From contig NZ_QXFN01000001.1 of NCBI RefSeq assembly GCF_004886325.1, positions 868,001-932,000 of the forward strand: a stretch of DNA of 64,000 nucleotides, in the 5' to 3' direction. This document shows, piece after piece, positions 31,520-39,329 of this stretch. The translations under genes and the position numbers were made by a program. How positions within the stretch are numbered: position 1 is the stretch's first letter; the number at the start of each line of letters is the position of its first letter. Origin of the DNA: Cellulomonas telluris. GTDB lineage: Bacteria; Actinomycetota; Actinomycetes; Actinomycetales; Cellulomonadaceae. Below the pieces are notes generated by a model. That model was given only the letters and a program-made list of their open reading frames with translations. It was not told where the DNA came from and made no database searches.

Positions 31520-32563
31520 TCAGCCGCCCGCGGTGCTCGTGCGCACCACGAGCTCCGGCTGGAACAGCACGCGCTGGTGCTCGACCGCGCCCTCGGCGGA
31601 CGCCTCGCGCAGCAGCAGGTCGGCGGCCGTCCAGCCGAGGGTGTGCGTCGGCTGGTGCACCGACGTCAGCGGGACCGTGAGCATGGGGGCGATGACGACG
31701 TCGTCGTAGCCGACCAGGGCCATCTCGTCCGGCACGCGCACGTCGGCCCAGCGCAGCGCGCGCAGCGCCCCGAGCGCGGTGAAGTCGTTGACGCAGAACG
31801 TGGCGGTGGGTCGGCGCGCGGCGTCGACGCCCAGCAGCTCGTTCATCGCCTTCTCGCCGGCGTCGGCGTTGAGGGACCCGACGGTGACCTCGGTGAGCAC
31901 GTCCGCCGGGTCGCGGCCGGCCGCCAGCAGCGCGGACACGACGCCGGCCCGCCGGTCGACGCACTGGCGGATCGAGTCCGGGCCGTTGATGAACGCGATG
32001 CGCTCGTGCCCGAGCTCGAGCAGGTGCTCGACCGCCAGCGCGGCGCCGCGCACGTCGTCGACGCCGACGCTCGACACGTCCTCGACGTCGCTCGTCGCGT
32101 CGAGCAGGACGACGCCGATGCCGCGCTCGCGCAGCGCGAGGATCGCCTCGAGCGACCCCTGCGACGGCGTCACGAGCACGCCCTGCACGCCGTGCTCCTC
32201 GTAGAGGCGCAGGTAGCGGGCCTCGCGCTCGGGGTCCTCGTCGGACGACGACAGCATCAGGGTGTACTCGTCCGGGGCGAGGCGGTCCTCGATGCCGCGC
32301 GCGACCTCGGTGAAGAACGGGTTCGCGATGTCGAGGACGATCGCCCCGACGGTCCGGATCGTGCCCGCGCGCAGCTGCCGCGCCGAGGCGTTGCGGACGA
32401 AGTTCAGCTCCTCGATCGCCGCCTGCACGCGCTCGCGGGTCGCCGGCGTCACCTGCTCGGGCCGGTTGAGCACGTTCGAGACGGTGCCGACGGAGACGCC
32501 GGCCCGGCGCGCGACGTCGGTGATGGACGGCCGACGCGGGCGGCCGTTGCCCCTGGTGGCCAT
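31520..32563 (-). CDS. LacI family regulator of the rhamnose locus
   Basis: A 347-residue repressor. The N-terminal headpiece ITDVARRAGVSVGTVSNVLN with the hinge helix NASARQLRAG is typical. A periplasmic-binding-protein-like sensor domain follows: VGAIVLDIANPFFTEVARGI, GVLVTPSQGSLEAILALRER, LGHERIAFINGP, FCVNDFTALGALRALR, VPDEMALVGYDDVVIAPMLT. The ATG at 32563 gives the normal spacing to the headpiece. It is divergent from the rhamnose operon. The operator TGAATCGTTTCA at 32747 sits on that operon's promoter, and similar sites precede PL11 and GH42, so rhamnose (or a rhamnose derivative) is the likely effector. The effector is inferred only from context. Confidence 0.9.
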   Translation of the reverse strand: MATRGNGRPRRPSITDVARRAGVSVGTVSNVLNRPEQVTPATRERVQAAIEELNFVRNASARQLRAGTIRTVGAIVLDIANPFFTEVARGIEDRLAPDEYTLMLSSSDEDPEREARYLRLYEEHGVQGVLVTPSQGSLEAILALRERGIGVVLLDATSDVEDVSSVGVDDVRGAALAVEHLLELGHERIAFINGPDSIRQCVDRRAGVVSALLAAGRDPADVLTEVTVGSLNADAGEKAMNELLGVDAARRPTATFCVNDFTALGALRALRWADVRVPDEMALVGYDDVVIAPMLTVPLTSVHQPTHTLGWTAADLLLREASAEGAVEHQRVLFQPELVVRTSTAGG

Positions 32564-32711
32564 CGACGCCCCTTCCCTGGTCGCGCTGCCGAGGCGATCG
32601 TAGCCACGACCCCGGGTCCGCCCTGCAGGACGTCCGGCCGTGGCCGCCACCGGCGCGCCGCTCTGGTGCCATGATGTCGGAAAGCGCGATCCACGGACGT
32701 GCCGGGGGTTG

Positions 32712-32758
32712 TTGACACCCGATCGTCGGCGTCCCTACAGTGGTCATGAATCGTTTCA
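32712..32758 (+). promoter_or_regulatory. Rhamnose operon promoter with LacI operator
   Basis: TTGACA (32712-32717), 18-nt spacer, TACAGT (32736-32741), then the operator TGAATCGTTTCA (32747-32758) covering the expected transcription start. A further element, GGAAAGCGCGATCC (32679-32692), lies upstream, towards the divergent lacI gene. Confidence 0.75.
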
Positions 32759-32781
32759 AGGACGAAACCCGGAGGTCGACG

Positions 32782-33177
32782 ATGACCCGCGTGTGCTTCG
32801 TCTCGCACGTCCACCCGGACCACCTCGACGAGTACCGCCGCCGCCACGCCGCCGTGTGGCCGGAGATGCTCGAGGCGCTGCGGGACACCGGGTGGCGGGA
32901 CTACCGCCTCTTCCTGTCGCCCGACGGCCTGCTCGTCGGCGTCCTCGAGACCGACGACTACGCCGCCGCCCAGGCCGCGATGGCCGCCACCGAGGTCAAC
33001 GCCCGCTGGCAGGCGCAGATGGCCGACCTCTTCGTCGACGACGGCAACCCCGACGAGGGCTTCGTCCTGCTGGACGAGGTCTTCCACCTCGAAGGCCAGC
33101 TCGCCGCCGCCGGGCTCCCCACGCGGCCCACGGCCGCACCGGCACCCACCGAGAGCACCCAGGAGCAGCACCGATGA
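32782..33177 (+). CDS. rhaM: L-rhamnose mutarotase
   Basis: A 131-residue enzyme interconverting the alpha and beta anomers of L-rhamnose. The core matches RhaM: VCFVSHVHPDHLDEYRRRHA with the active-site histidine region, VWPEMLEALRDTGWRDYRLF, and VGVLETDDYAAAQAAMA. The family is normally about 104 residues; the extra 25 C-terminal residues (LPTRPTAAPAPTESTQEQHR) look like a disordered tail. The ATG follows GGAGGT with good spacing; an in-frame GTG upstream would start inside the operator. The stop overlaps the isomerase start (ATGA). First gene of the rha operon. Confidence 0.92.
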   Translation: MTRVCFVSHVHPDHLDEYRRRHAAVWPEMLEALRDTGWRDYRLFLSPDGLLVGVLETDDYAAAQAAMAATEVNARWQAQMADLFVDDGNPDEGFVLLDEVFHLEGQLAAAGLPTRPTAAPAPTESTQEQHR

Positions 33178-34376
33178 GCACGACAGCAGCCGGCGGCGCC
33201 GGCACGCGCGAGGAGCGGGCGCTCGCCGCCCTCGCCCAGCAGACCATCGAGCTGCCGTCCTGGGCGTTCGGCAACTCCGGGACGCGGTTCAAGGTGTTCG
33301 CGCAGGCCGGCGTGCCCCGCGACCCGTTCGAGAAGATCGCCGACGCCGCGCAGGTGCACCGCTACACGGGCGCGGCGCCGCGGGTCTCGCTGCACATCCC
33401 GTGGGACAAGGTCGACGACTTCGACGCCCTCGCGAAGCACGCCGCGGACCACGGCGTCGCGATCGGCGGCATCAACTCGAACCTGTTCCAGGACGACGAC
33501 TACATGCTCGGGTCGCTCACGCACCCCGACGCCCGCGTGCGCAAGAAGGCCGTCGCGCACCACCTCGAGTGCATCGACGTCATGGCGGCGACCGGCTCGC
33601 ACGACCTGAAGATCTGGCTGCCCGACGGCCTGAACTACCCGGGCCAGGACTCCATCCGCGGCCGCCAGGACCGCCTCGCCGAGTCGCTGCAGGAGATCTA
33701 TGCGGCGCTCACGGCGGCGGACCCGGCGCACCGGCTGATCCTCGAGTACAAGTTCTTCGAGCCGTACTTCTACACGATGGACGTGCCGGACTGGGGCACG
33801 TCGCTGCTGCACTGCCTGGCCCTCGGCGACCGCGCCATGGTCGTCCTCGACACGGGCCACCACGCGCCGAACACGAACATCGAGTTCATCGTCGCGCAGC
33901 TGCTGCGCGTCGGCCGGCTCGGCGCGTTCGACTTCAACAGCCGCTTCTACGCCGACGACGACCTCATGGTCGGCGCCGCGGACCCGTTCCAGCTGTTCCG
34001 GATCCTGCACGAGATCGTCCAGGGCGGGGCGCTCGCGCCCGACTCGGGCGTCAACTTCATGCTCGACCAGTGCCACAACATCGAGCCGAAGATCCCGGGG
34101 CAGATCCGCTCGGTGATGAACGTGCAGGAGGCGACGGCCAAGGCGCTGCTCGTCGACGCGGACGCGCTCACGGCCGCGCAGCAGGCCGGTGACGTCCTCG
34201 GGGCGAACGGCGTGCTCATGGACGCGTACAACACCGACGTGCGCCCGCTGCTCGCGCGGCTGCGCGAGTCCCAGGGGCTCGACCCCGACCCGCTGGGCGC
34301 CTACGCGCGCAGCGGCTACGCCGAGACGATCGTGGCCGAGCGCGTCGGTGGCGCGCAGGCCGGATGGGGAGCCTGA
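33174..34376 (+). CDS. rhaI: L-rhamnose isomerase, actinobacterial RhaI type
   Basis: A 400-residue metal-dependent aldose-ketose isomerase converting L-rhamnose to L-rhamnulose. It has a xylose-isomerase-like TIM barrel with SLHIPWDKVDDFDALAKHA, HDLKIWLPDGLNYPGQDSIR, the metal ligands in LILEYKFFEPYFYTMD and VVLDTGHHAPNTNIEFIVAQ, and LGAFDFNSRFYADDDLMVGA. The sequence NFMLDQCHNIEPKIPGQIRS near the end carries further ligands. This is the RhaI lineage and not the E. coli RhaA lineage. It overlaps rhaM by 4 bp and is followed 5 bp later by the aldolase gene. Confidence 0.95.
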   Translation: MSTTAAGGAGTREERALAALAQQTIELPSWAFGNSGTRFKVFAQAGVPRDPFEKIADAAQVHRYTGAAPRVSLHIPWDKVDDFDALAKHAADHGVAIGGINSNLFQDDDYMLGSLTHPDARVRKKAVAHHLECIDVMAATGSHDLKIWLPDGLNYPGQDSIRGRQDRLAESLQEIYAALTAADPAHRLILEYKFFEPYFYTMDVPDWGTSLLHCLALGDRAMVVLDTGHHAPNTNIEFIVAQLLRVGRLGAFDFNSRFYADDDLMVGAADPFQLFRILHEIVQGGALAPDSGVNFMLDQCHNIEPKIPGQIRSVMNVQEATAKALLVDADALTAAQQAGDVLGANGVLMDAYNTDVRPLLARLRESQGLDPDPLGAYARSGYAETIVAERVGGAQAGWGA

Positions 34377-34381
34377 CCGCC

Positions 34382-36457
34382 ATGACGACGCCGACGAACG
34401 CCGACGCCACGTCGCCCGCCGCGCAGCTCATCGCGCGCTCCAACCGCCTGGGCTCCGACCCGCGCGTCACGAACTACGCCGGCGGCAACACGTCCGCCCA
34501 GGGCACCGCCACCGACCCGGTGACGGGTCAGGACGTCGAGCTGCTCTGGGTCAAGGGCTCCGGCGGCGACCTCGGCACGCTCACGGAGAAGAACCTCGCC
34601 GTGCTGCGCCTGGACCGGCTGCGCGCGCTCGTGGACGTCTACCCGGGCGTGGACCGCGAGGACGAGATGGTCGCGGCGTTCGACTACTGCCTGCACGGCA
34701 AGGGCGGTGCGGCGCCGTCGATCGACACGGCCATGCACGGCCTCGTGGACGCCGCGCACGTGGACCACCTGCACCCGGACGCGGGCATCGCGCTCGCCAC
34801 GGCGGCCGACGGCGAGGCGCTGACGTCCGAGGTGTTCGGCGACCGCGTCGTGTGGGTGCCGTGGCGCCGGCCCGGCTTCCAGCTCGGCCTCGACATCGCC
34901 GAGATCCGGGAGAAGAACCCGCAGGCGATCGGCTGCGTGCTCGGCGGGCACGGCATCACCGCGTGGGGCGACACGTCCGACGAGGCGGAGCAGCGCTCGC
35001 TGGAGATCATCCGCACCGCGGAGCGGTTCATCGAGGAGCGCACGGCGGCGCTGGCCGCCGAGGGCACGCACCCCTTCGGCGCGGTGCGCCCCGGCTTCGA
35101 GGCCCTGCCCGAGGCCGAGCGCCGCGAGCGTGCCGCCGCCCTCGCGCCCGTGGTCCGCGGCCTCGCGTCGACCGACAGGCCGCAGGTCGGCCACTACACC
35201 GACACCGACGTCGTCCTCGACTTCGTCGCGCGCGAGAAGCTCGCGCACCTGGCCGCGCTCGGCACGTCCTGCCCGGACCACTTCCTGCGCACGAAGGTCT
35301 CGCCGCTGGTCGTCGACCTGCCGGCCGACGCCCCGCTGGAGGACGTCGTCGCGCGCCTGCGGGAGCTGCACGCGCAGTACCGCGAGGACTACGCCGCCTA
35401 CTACGAGCGCCACGCGACCCCGGACAGCCCCGCGATCCGCGGCGCGGACCCGGCGATCGTGCTGGTGCCCGGCGTGGGCATGTTCTCGTTCGGCAAGGAC
35501 AAGCAGACCGCGCGCGTCGCGGGCGAGTTCTACGTCAACGCGATCAACGTCATGCGCGGCGCGGAGGCCATCAGCACGTACGCGCCGATCGACGAGGCCG
35601 AGAAGTTCCGCATCGAGTACTGGGCCCTCGAGGAGGCCAAGCTCCAGCGGATGCCGAAGCCGAAGCCGCTGGCCACGCGGGTCGCGCTCGTGACGGGCGC
35701 GGGCTCGGGCATCGGGCGCGCGATCGCCGAGCGGCTCGCCGCCGAGGGCGCCTGCGTCGTGATCGCGGACGTGAACCTGGAGGGGGCGCAGGAGGTCGCG
35801 GACTCCCTCGGCGGGCCGGACGTGGCCGTCGCGGTGCACGCCGACGTCACCGACGAGGAGGCGGTGGCGGGCCTGGTCCGCGCGGCGTCCCTCGCGTTCG
35901 GGGGCGTCGACCTCGTCGTCAACAACGCCGGCCTGTCCATCTCCAAGCCGCTGCTCGAGACCACCGTCCGCGACTGGGACCTGCAGCACGACGTCATGGC
36001 GCGCGGCTCGTTCCTCGTCGCCCGCGAGGCGGCCCGGGCGATGGTCGCGCAGGGCATGGGGGGCGACATCGTCTACATCGCGTCGAAGAACTCCCTGTTC
36101 GCCGGCCCGAACAACATCGCGTACTCGGCCACCAAGGCGGACCAGGCGCACCAGGTGCGCCTGCTCGCGGCCGAGCTCGGCGAGCACGGCATCCGCGTCA
36201 ACGGGGTCAACCCCGACGGCGTCGTGCGCGGGTCCGGCATCTTCGCCGGCGGCTGGGGCGCCAAGCGCGCGGCGGTGTACGGCGTGCCGGAGGAGAAGCT
36301 CGGCGAGTACTACGCGCAGCGCACGCTGCTGAAGAAGGAGGTCCTGCCGGAGCACGTCGCGGCGGCCGTCTTCGCGCTCACCGGGCCGGACCTCGTGCAG
36401 ACCACGGGCCTGCACGTGCCGGTCGACTCCGGCGTCGCCGCCGCGTTCCTGCGCTGA
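34382..36457 (+). CDS. rhaD: Bifunctional rhamnulose-1-phosphate aldolase / lactaldehyde dehydrogenase
   Basis: A 691-residue two-domain enzyme. The N-terminal half is a class II aldolase with VTNYAGGNTSAQGTATDP, the zinc-site HVDHLHPDAGIALATAAD and GCVLGGHGITAWGD; it should split L-rhamnulose 1-phosphate into dihydroxyacetone phosphate and L-lactaldehyde. The C-terminal half, from about residue 435, is a short-chain dehydrogenase with the NAD motif VTGAGSGIGRAIAERL, VVNNAGLSI and the catalytic YSATK, expected to oxidise or reduce lactaldehyde. About 690 residues is normal for this fusion. The ATG at 34382 follows GGGGAG; an in-frame ATG six codons upstream overlaps rhaI and is the alternative. 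Third gene of the rha operon. Confidence 0.95.
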   Translation: MTTPTNADATSPAAQLIARSNRLGSDPRVTNYAGGNTSAQGTATDPVTGQDVELLWVKGSGGDLGTLTEKNLAVLRLDRLRALVDVYPGVDREDEMVAAFDYCLHGKGGAAPSIDTAMHGLVDAAHVDHLHPDAGIALATAADGEALTSEVFGDRVVWVPWRRPGFQLGLDIAEIREKNPQAIGCVLGGHGITAWGDTSDEAEQRSLEIIRTAERFIEERTAALAAEGTHPFGAVRPGFEALPEAERRERAAALAPVVRGLASTDRPQVGHYTDTDVVLDFVAREKLAHLAALGTSCPDHFLRTKVSPLVVDLPADAPLEDVVARLRELHAQYREDYAAYYERHATPDSPAIRGADPAIVLVPGVGMFSFGKDKQTARVAGEFYVNAINVMRGAEAISTYAPIDEAEKFRIEYWALEEAKLQRMPKPKPLATRVALVTGAGSGIGRAIAERLAAEGACVVIADVNLEGAQEVADSLGGPDVAVAVHADVTDEEAVAGLVRAASLAFGGVDLVVNNAGLSISKPLLETTVRDWDLQHDVMARGSFLVAREAARAMVAQGMGGDIVYIASKNSLFAGPNNIAYSATKADQAHQVRLLAAELGEHGIRVNGVNPDGVVRGSGIFAGGWGAKRAAVYGVPEEKLGEYYAQRTLLKKEVLPEHVAAAVFALTGPDLVQTTGLHVPVDSGVAAAFLR

Positions 36458-36470
36458 CGGGGGCAAACGG

Positions 36471-37994
36471 ATGAGCACCGCAGGGGCGGCGTTCGCGGCC
36501 GTCGACCTGGGCGCGTCCAGCGGGCGCGTCATCGTCGGACGCGTGCACGAGGGGGGCGACGGCCCCCGCGTCGACCTGCACGAGGTCAACCGGTTCCCCA
36601 ACGGGCCGGTGCCCGTGCCGGGAGCGCGGGGGACGACCCTGCACTGGGACGTCCTCGCGCTGTGGCGCGGGATCCTCGACGGCCTGCGCGCCGCGACGCG
36701 GGAGGCGGGGCCGCTGGCGGGCGTCGGCATCGACTCGTGGGCCGTCGACCACGGCCTGCTCGACGCGGACGACGTGCTGCTCGGCAACCCCGTGCACTAC
36801 CGGGACGCCCGCACCGTCGGCGTCCCGGAGCGCGTGTTCCGGACCGTCCCGGCGGACGAGCTGTACGCCCGCACGGGCCTGCAGGTGCAGCCGTTCAACA
36901 CGGTGTTCCAGCTCGTCGCGGCGCAGGGGACGGCGCAGCTCGACGCCGCCCGGCGGCTCCTGCTCGTCCCCGACCTGCTCGGCGCGTGGCTGACGGGCGA
37001 GCAGGTCGCCGAGGTCACGAACGCGTCCACGACCGGCCTGCTCGACGCGACGACCCGCACGTGGGCGACCGACGTCGCCGCCCGCCTCGGCGTGGACGCC
37101 GGTCTGCTGCCGCCGCTGCGCGACGCGGGCGAGCTGCTCGGGCACGTCCGCCCCGACCTGGCCGAGCAGATCGGCCACCGCACCCCGCTGCCGGTGTGGA
37201 CCGTCGGGTCGCACGACACCGCGTCGGCGGTCGTCGCGGTGCCCGCCACCGGCGAGGACTTCGCGTACGTGTCGTGCGGGACGTGGTCGCTCGTCGGGCT
37301 CGAGCTGCCCGCGCCCGTGCTCACCGAGGCCTCGCGCGCCGCGAACTTCACGAACGAGGCCGGCGTCGACGGGACCGTCCGGTACCTCAAGAACGTCATG
37401 GGTCTGTGGGTGCTCTCCGAGTCGCTGCGCACGTGGCACGAGGCCGGGCTGCCCGCCGAGCTGCCCGACCTGCTCGCGGCCGCCGCCCAGGTGCCCGGCC
37501 TGACCACGGTCGTCGACGTCGACGCCCCCGAGTTCCTGCCGCCCGGCGACATGCCCGGGCGCATCGCCGCCGCGGCCGCCCGCACCGGGCAGACGCCGCC
37601 GCAGTCCCAGGCCGAGACCGTCCGCTGCGTCCTCGACTCGCTCGCTCTCGCCTACCGGCGGGCGGTGCGGCAGGCCGTCGCGCTGTCCGGGCGGGACGTG
37701 TCGGTGGTGCACCTGGTCGGCGGCGGCGTCCGGAACACGCTGCTGTGCCGGCTGACGGCGGACGCGACCGGGCTGCCCGTCGTCGCGGGACCGGTCGAGG
37801 GCGCCGCGCTCGGCAACGTGCTCGTGCAGGCCCGGGCCGCGGGTGTGCTGTCGGGGTCGCTGACCGACCTGCGGGCCGTCGGCGCGCGCGGGCTCGACCT
37901 CGTCCGGTACGAGCCCGACCCGGCGGCCGCGGCGCGCTGGGACGCCGCCGAGCGGCGGCTGTGGAGCGGCGCGCGGACGTCCGTCCCGGCCTGA
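36471..37994 (+). CDS. rhaB: Rhamnulokinase
   Basis: A 507-residue FGGY-family kinase phosphorylating L-rhamnulose at C1 with ATP. The N-terminal phosphate loop FAAVDLGASSGRVIVGRV is RhaB-like. GVGIDSWAVDHGLLDADDVL, NPVHYRDARTVGVPERVFRT and TVGSHDTASAVVAVPATGED follow, the latter with the catalytic aspartate region. SVVHLVGGGVRNTLLCRLTA is the ATP-binding glycine motif near the C-terminus, and AALGNVLVQARAAG is typical of the family. The ATG is 13 bp after rhaD and completes the rhamnose pathway in the operon: mutarotase, isomerase, aldolase and kinase. Confidence 0.95.
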   Translation: MSTAGAAFAAVDLGASSGRVIVGRVHEGGDGPRVDLHEVNRFPNGPVPVPGARGTTLHWDVLALWRGILDGLRAATREAGPLAGVGIDSWAVDHGLLDADDVLLGNPVHYRDARTVGVPERVFRTVPADELYARTGLQVQPFNTVFQLVAAQGTAQLDAARRLLLVPDLLGAWLTGEQVAEVTNASTTGLLDATTRTWATDVAARLGVDAGLLPPLRDAGELLGHVRPDLAEQIGHRTPLPVWTVGSHDTASAVVAVPATGEDFAYVSCGTWSLVGLELPAPVLTEASRAANFTNEAGVDGTVRYLKNVMGLWVLSESLRTWHEAGLPAELPDLLAAAAQVPGLTTVVDVDAPEFLPPGDMPGRIAAAAARTGQTPPQSQAETVRCVLDSLALAYRRAVRQAVALSGRDVSVVHLVGGGVRNTLLCRLTADATGLPVVAGPVEGAALGNVLVQARAAGVLSGSLTDLRAVGARGLDLVRYEPDPAAAARWDAAERRLWSGARTSVPA

Positions 37995-38135
37995 CGCAGC
38001 ACGGGCGGGCGCGCGCCGACGGGTGACGGCGTCCGTCGTCCGTGGTGTCGCGGCGCCGACGCGTCCGTGAAATCTGTGCCAACGGGCGGCGACGAAGGGA
38101 CGACCCGGACCAAACGCCGACGCGGCGTGCGGATC

Positions 38136-39080
38136 ATGGCGTCCGTGCCGACCGCCACCCCCTCCCTGCCGGCCCGCGCGCTCGCCCCCTCGCGTCTCGG
38201 CGAGGTCGCGGCACCCGTGCAGGTCGTGTCCTCGCTCGACGTGATGAGCGACGTCGAGATCCTGTTCCGCGCCCCGCAGCGCACCTGCGTCGTCGTGCAC
38301 GACCGCGAGTCCGGGCGGGTCGGGCTGCTGACGCGGCACCGGTACACCGAGGTGATGACGGGCCGGCTCGGGTACGGCCGCGCCGTCATGACGCGCCGGG
38401 AGGTCGGGCACGCCGCCGACTGGGAGCCGCTCGTGCTCGACCCGTCGACGAGCGTCGTCGACGCCGCGCGCGCCGCCATGGCCCGCGAGGCGTCCGTGCG
38501 TCACGACGACGTGCTCGTCCCCGGGTCGTCGTGGTCCGCGGCGTCCACCGCCGACCTCGTCCAGGCCCTCACGGGTGCCCTCGCCGACCGCGCCGCCCGT
38601 GACCCGCTGACCGGGGTGCTGTCGCGGGCGCACCTCCTCGCGACCATGACGCGGTGGGCGGAGGACGCGGTGGCCGGCACGCGCCGTCGCCTGCTGCTCG
38701 TCGGGCTGGACGTCGACGGCCTGGCGGACCTCAACGCGTCCGCGGGCTTCGCCGCCGGCGACGACGTCCTGCGGACGGTCGCGGCCCGCCTGCTCGGCGC
38801 GGTGCCGGAGGGCGGCGCCGTGGGTCGCCTCGACGGCGACACGTTCGGCGTGCTCCTGCTGCTGCCGGCCGTCTACGACGACCGCGCGGCGGAGCTGGCG
38901 ACGACCCTGCGCGACCGGCTCGCCGGCGCGTGCGCCGGTGGTCCGGTGCGCGTGCGGGCCACCACGTCGACGTCCCTCGCCGGCTGGGCGGACCCGAACC
39001 TGCTGCTCCTGGAGGTCGAGCGCGGCCTGCGCTCGGCCCCCCGCACCCCGGACGCCCTCCCCACCCGCGACCGCCCGTGA
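38136..39080 (+). CDS. Degenerate GGDEF-domain protein with N-terminal CBS-like region
   Basis: A 314-residue protein with no membrane segment. Residues 20-130 resemble a CBS-pair sensor region (DVMSDVEILFRAPQRTCVVV, VLDPSTSVVDAARAAMAREA). From about residue 150 the fold is GGDEF-like: DPLTGVLSRAHLLATMTRWA (canonical DxLTGLxNR), LLLVGLDVDGLADLNASAGF (canonical DxDxFKxxND) and DDVLRTVAARLLGAVPEGGA. The signature is VGRLDGDTFGVLLL, so GGDEF has become DGDTF and diguanylate cyclase activity is doubtful; nucleotide binding or regulation is more likely. The ATG at 38136 was chosen; a GTG 23 codons upstream is possible. The gene's last 29 bp, including the stop, are duplicated in tandem. Confidence 0.82.
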   Translation: MASVPTATPSLPARALAPSRLGEVAAPVQVVSSLDVMSDVEILFRAPQRTCVVVHDRESGRVGLLTRHRYTEVMTGRLGYGRAVMTRREVGHAADWEPLVLDPSTSVVDAARAAMAREASVRHDDVLVPGSSWSAASTADLVQALTGALADRAARDPLTGVLSRAHLLATMTRWAEDAVAGTRRRLLLVGLDVDGLADLNASAGFAAGDDVLRTVAARLLGAVPEGGAVGRLDGDTFGVLLLLPAVYDDRAAELATTLRDRLAGACAGGPVRVRATTSTSLAGWADPNLLLLEVERGLRSAPRTPDALPTRDRP

Positions 39081-39121
39081 CGCCCCACCCCTCCCGCGAC
39101 CGCCCCTGACGCCCCACCCCT
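39064..39121. repeat. 29-bp tandem duplication spanning a stop codon
   Basis: The unit beginning cccgcgaccgccc occurs at 39064 and 39093 with one mismatch. The first copy contains the stop codon of the GGDEF-like gene (39078-39080), so its 3' end has been copied downstream, as with padR near 10389. Confidence 0.8.
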
Positions 39122-39180
39122 CCCGGCCCACGCGACCCGCCGCGCACGTCCCGCCGCACACGTCCCCCGTCCACCCCTAC

Positions 39181-39264
39181 CCGTCGCCGAGTTCGCTGGT
39201 TCTGTGCCGAGCTCGGCACCTGGAGGACGCGGACTCGGCACGTACCTGCCGAACTCGGCGACGG
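39181..39264. repeat. Dispersed palindromic repeat, AGTTCG family, copy 3
   Basis: Perfect outer arms CCGTCGCCGAGTTCG (39181-39195) / CGAACTCGGCGACGG (39250-39264) enclose a second palindrome TGCCGAGCTCGGCA and an ACTCGGCA word. Located between the convergent GGDEF-like and LRR genes, it can also serve as terminator. Confidence 0.8.
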
Positions 39265-39297
39265 TGGGGTGCGGCGGGTGGGTGGGATGGCGCCCGC

Positions 39298-39320
39298 GGG
39301 GGGAGGGGGTGGGGCGGGGG
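39298..39320 (+). other. Candidate G-quadruplex motif
   Basis: Four G-runs of 6, 5, 4 and 5 bases separated by single bases (A, T, C), one of the tightest possible quadruplex patterns. It lies 10 bp from the stop of the minus-strand LRR gene, on its template strand. Confidence 0.55.
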
Positions 39321-39329
39321 TGCGGTGGG

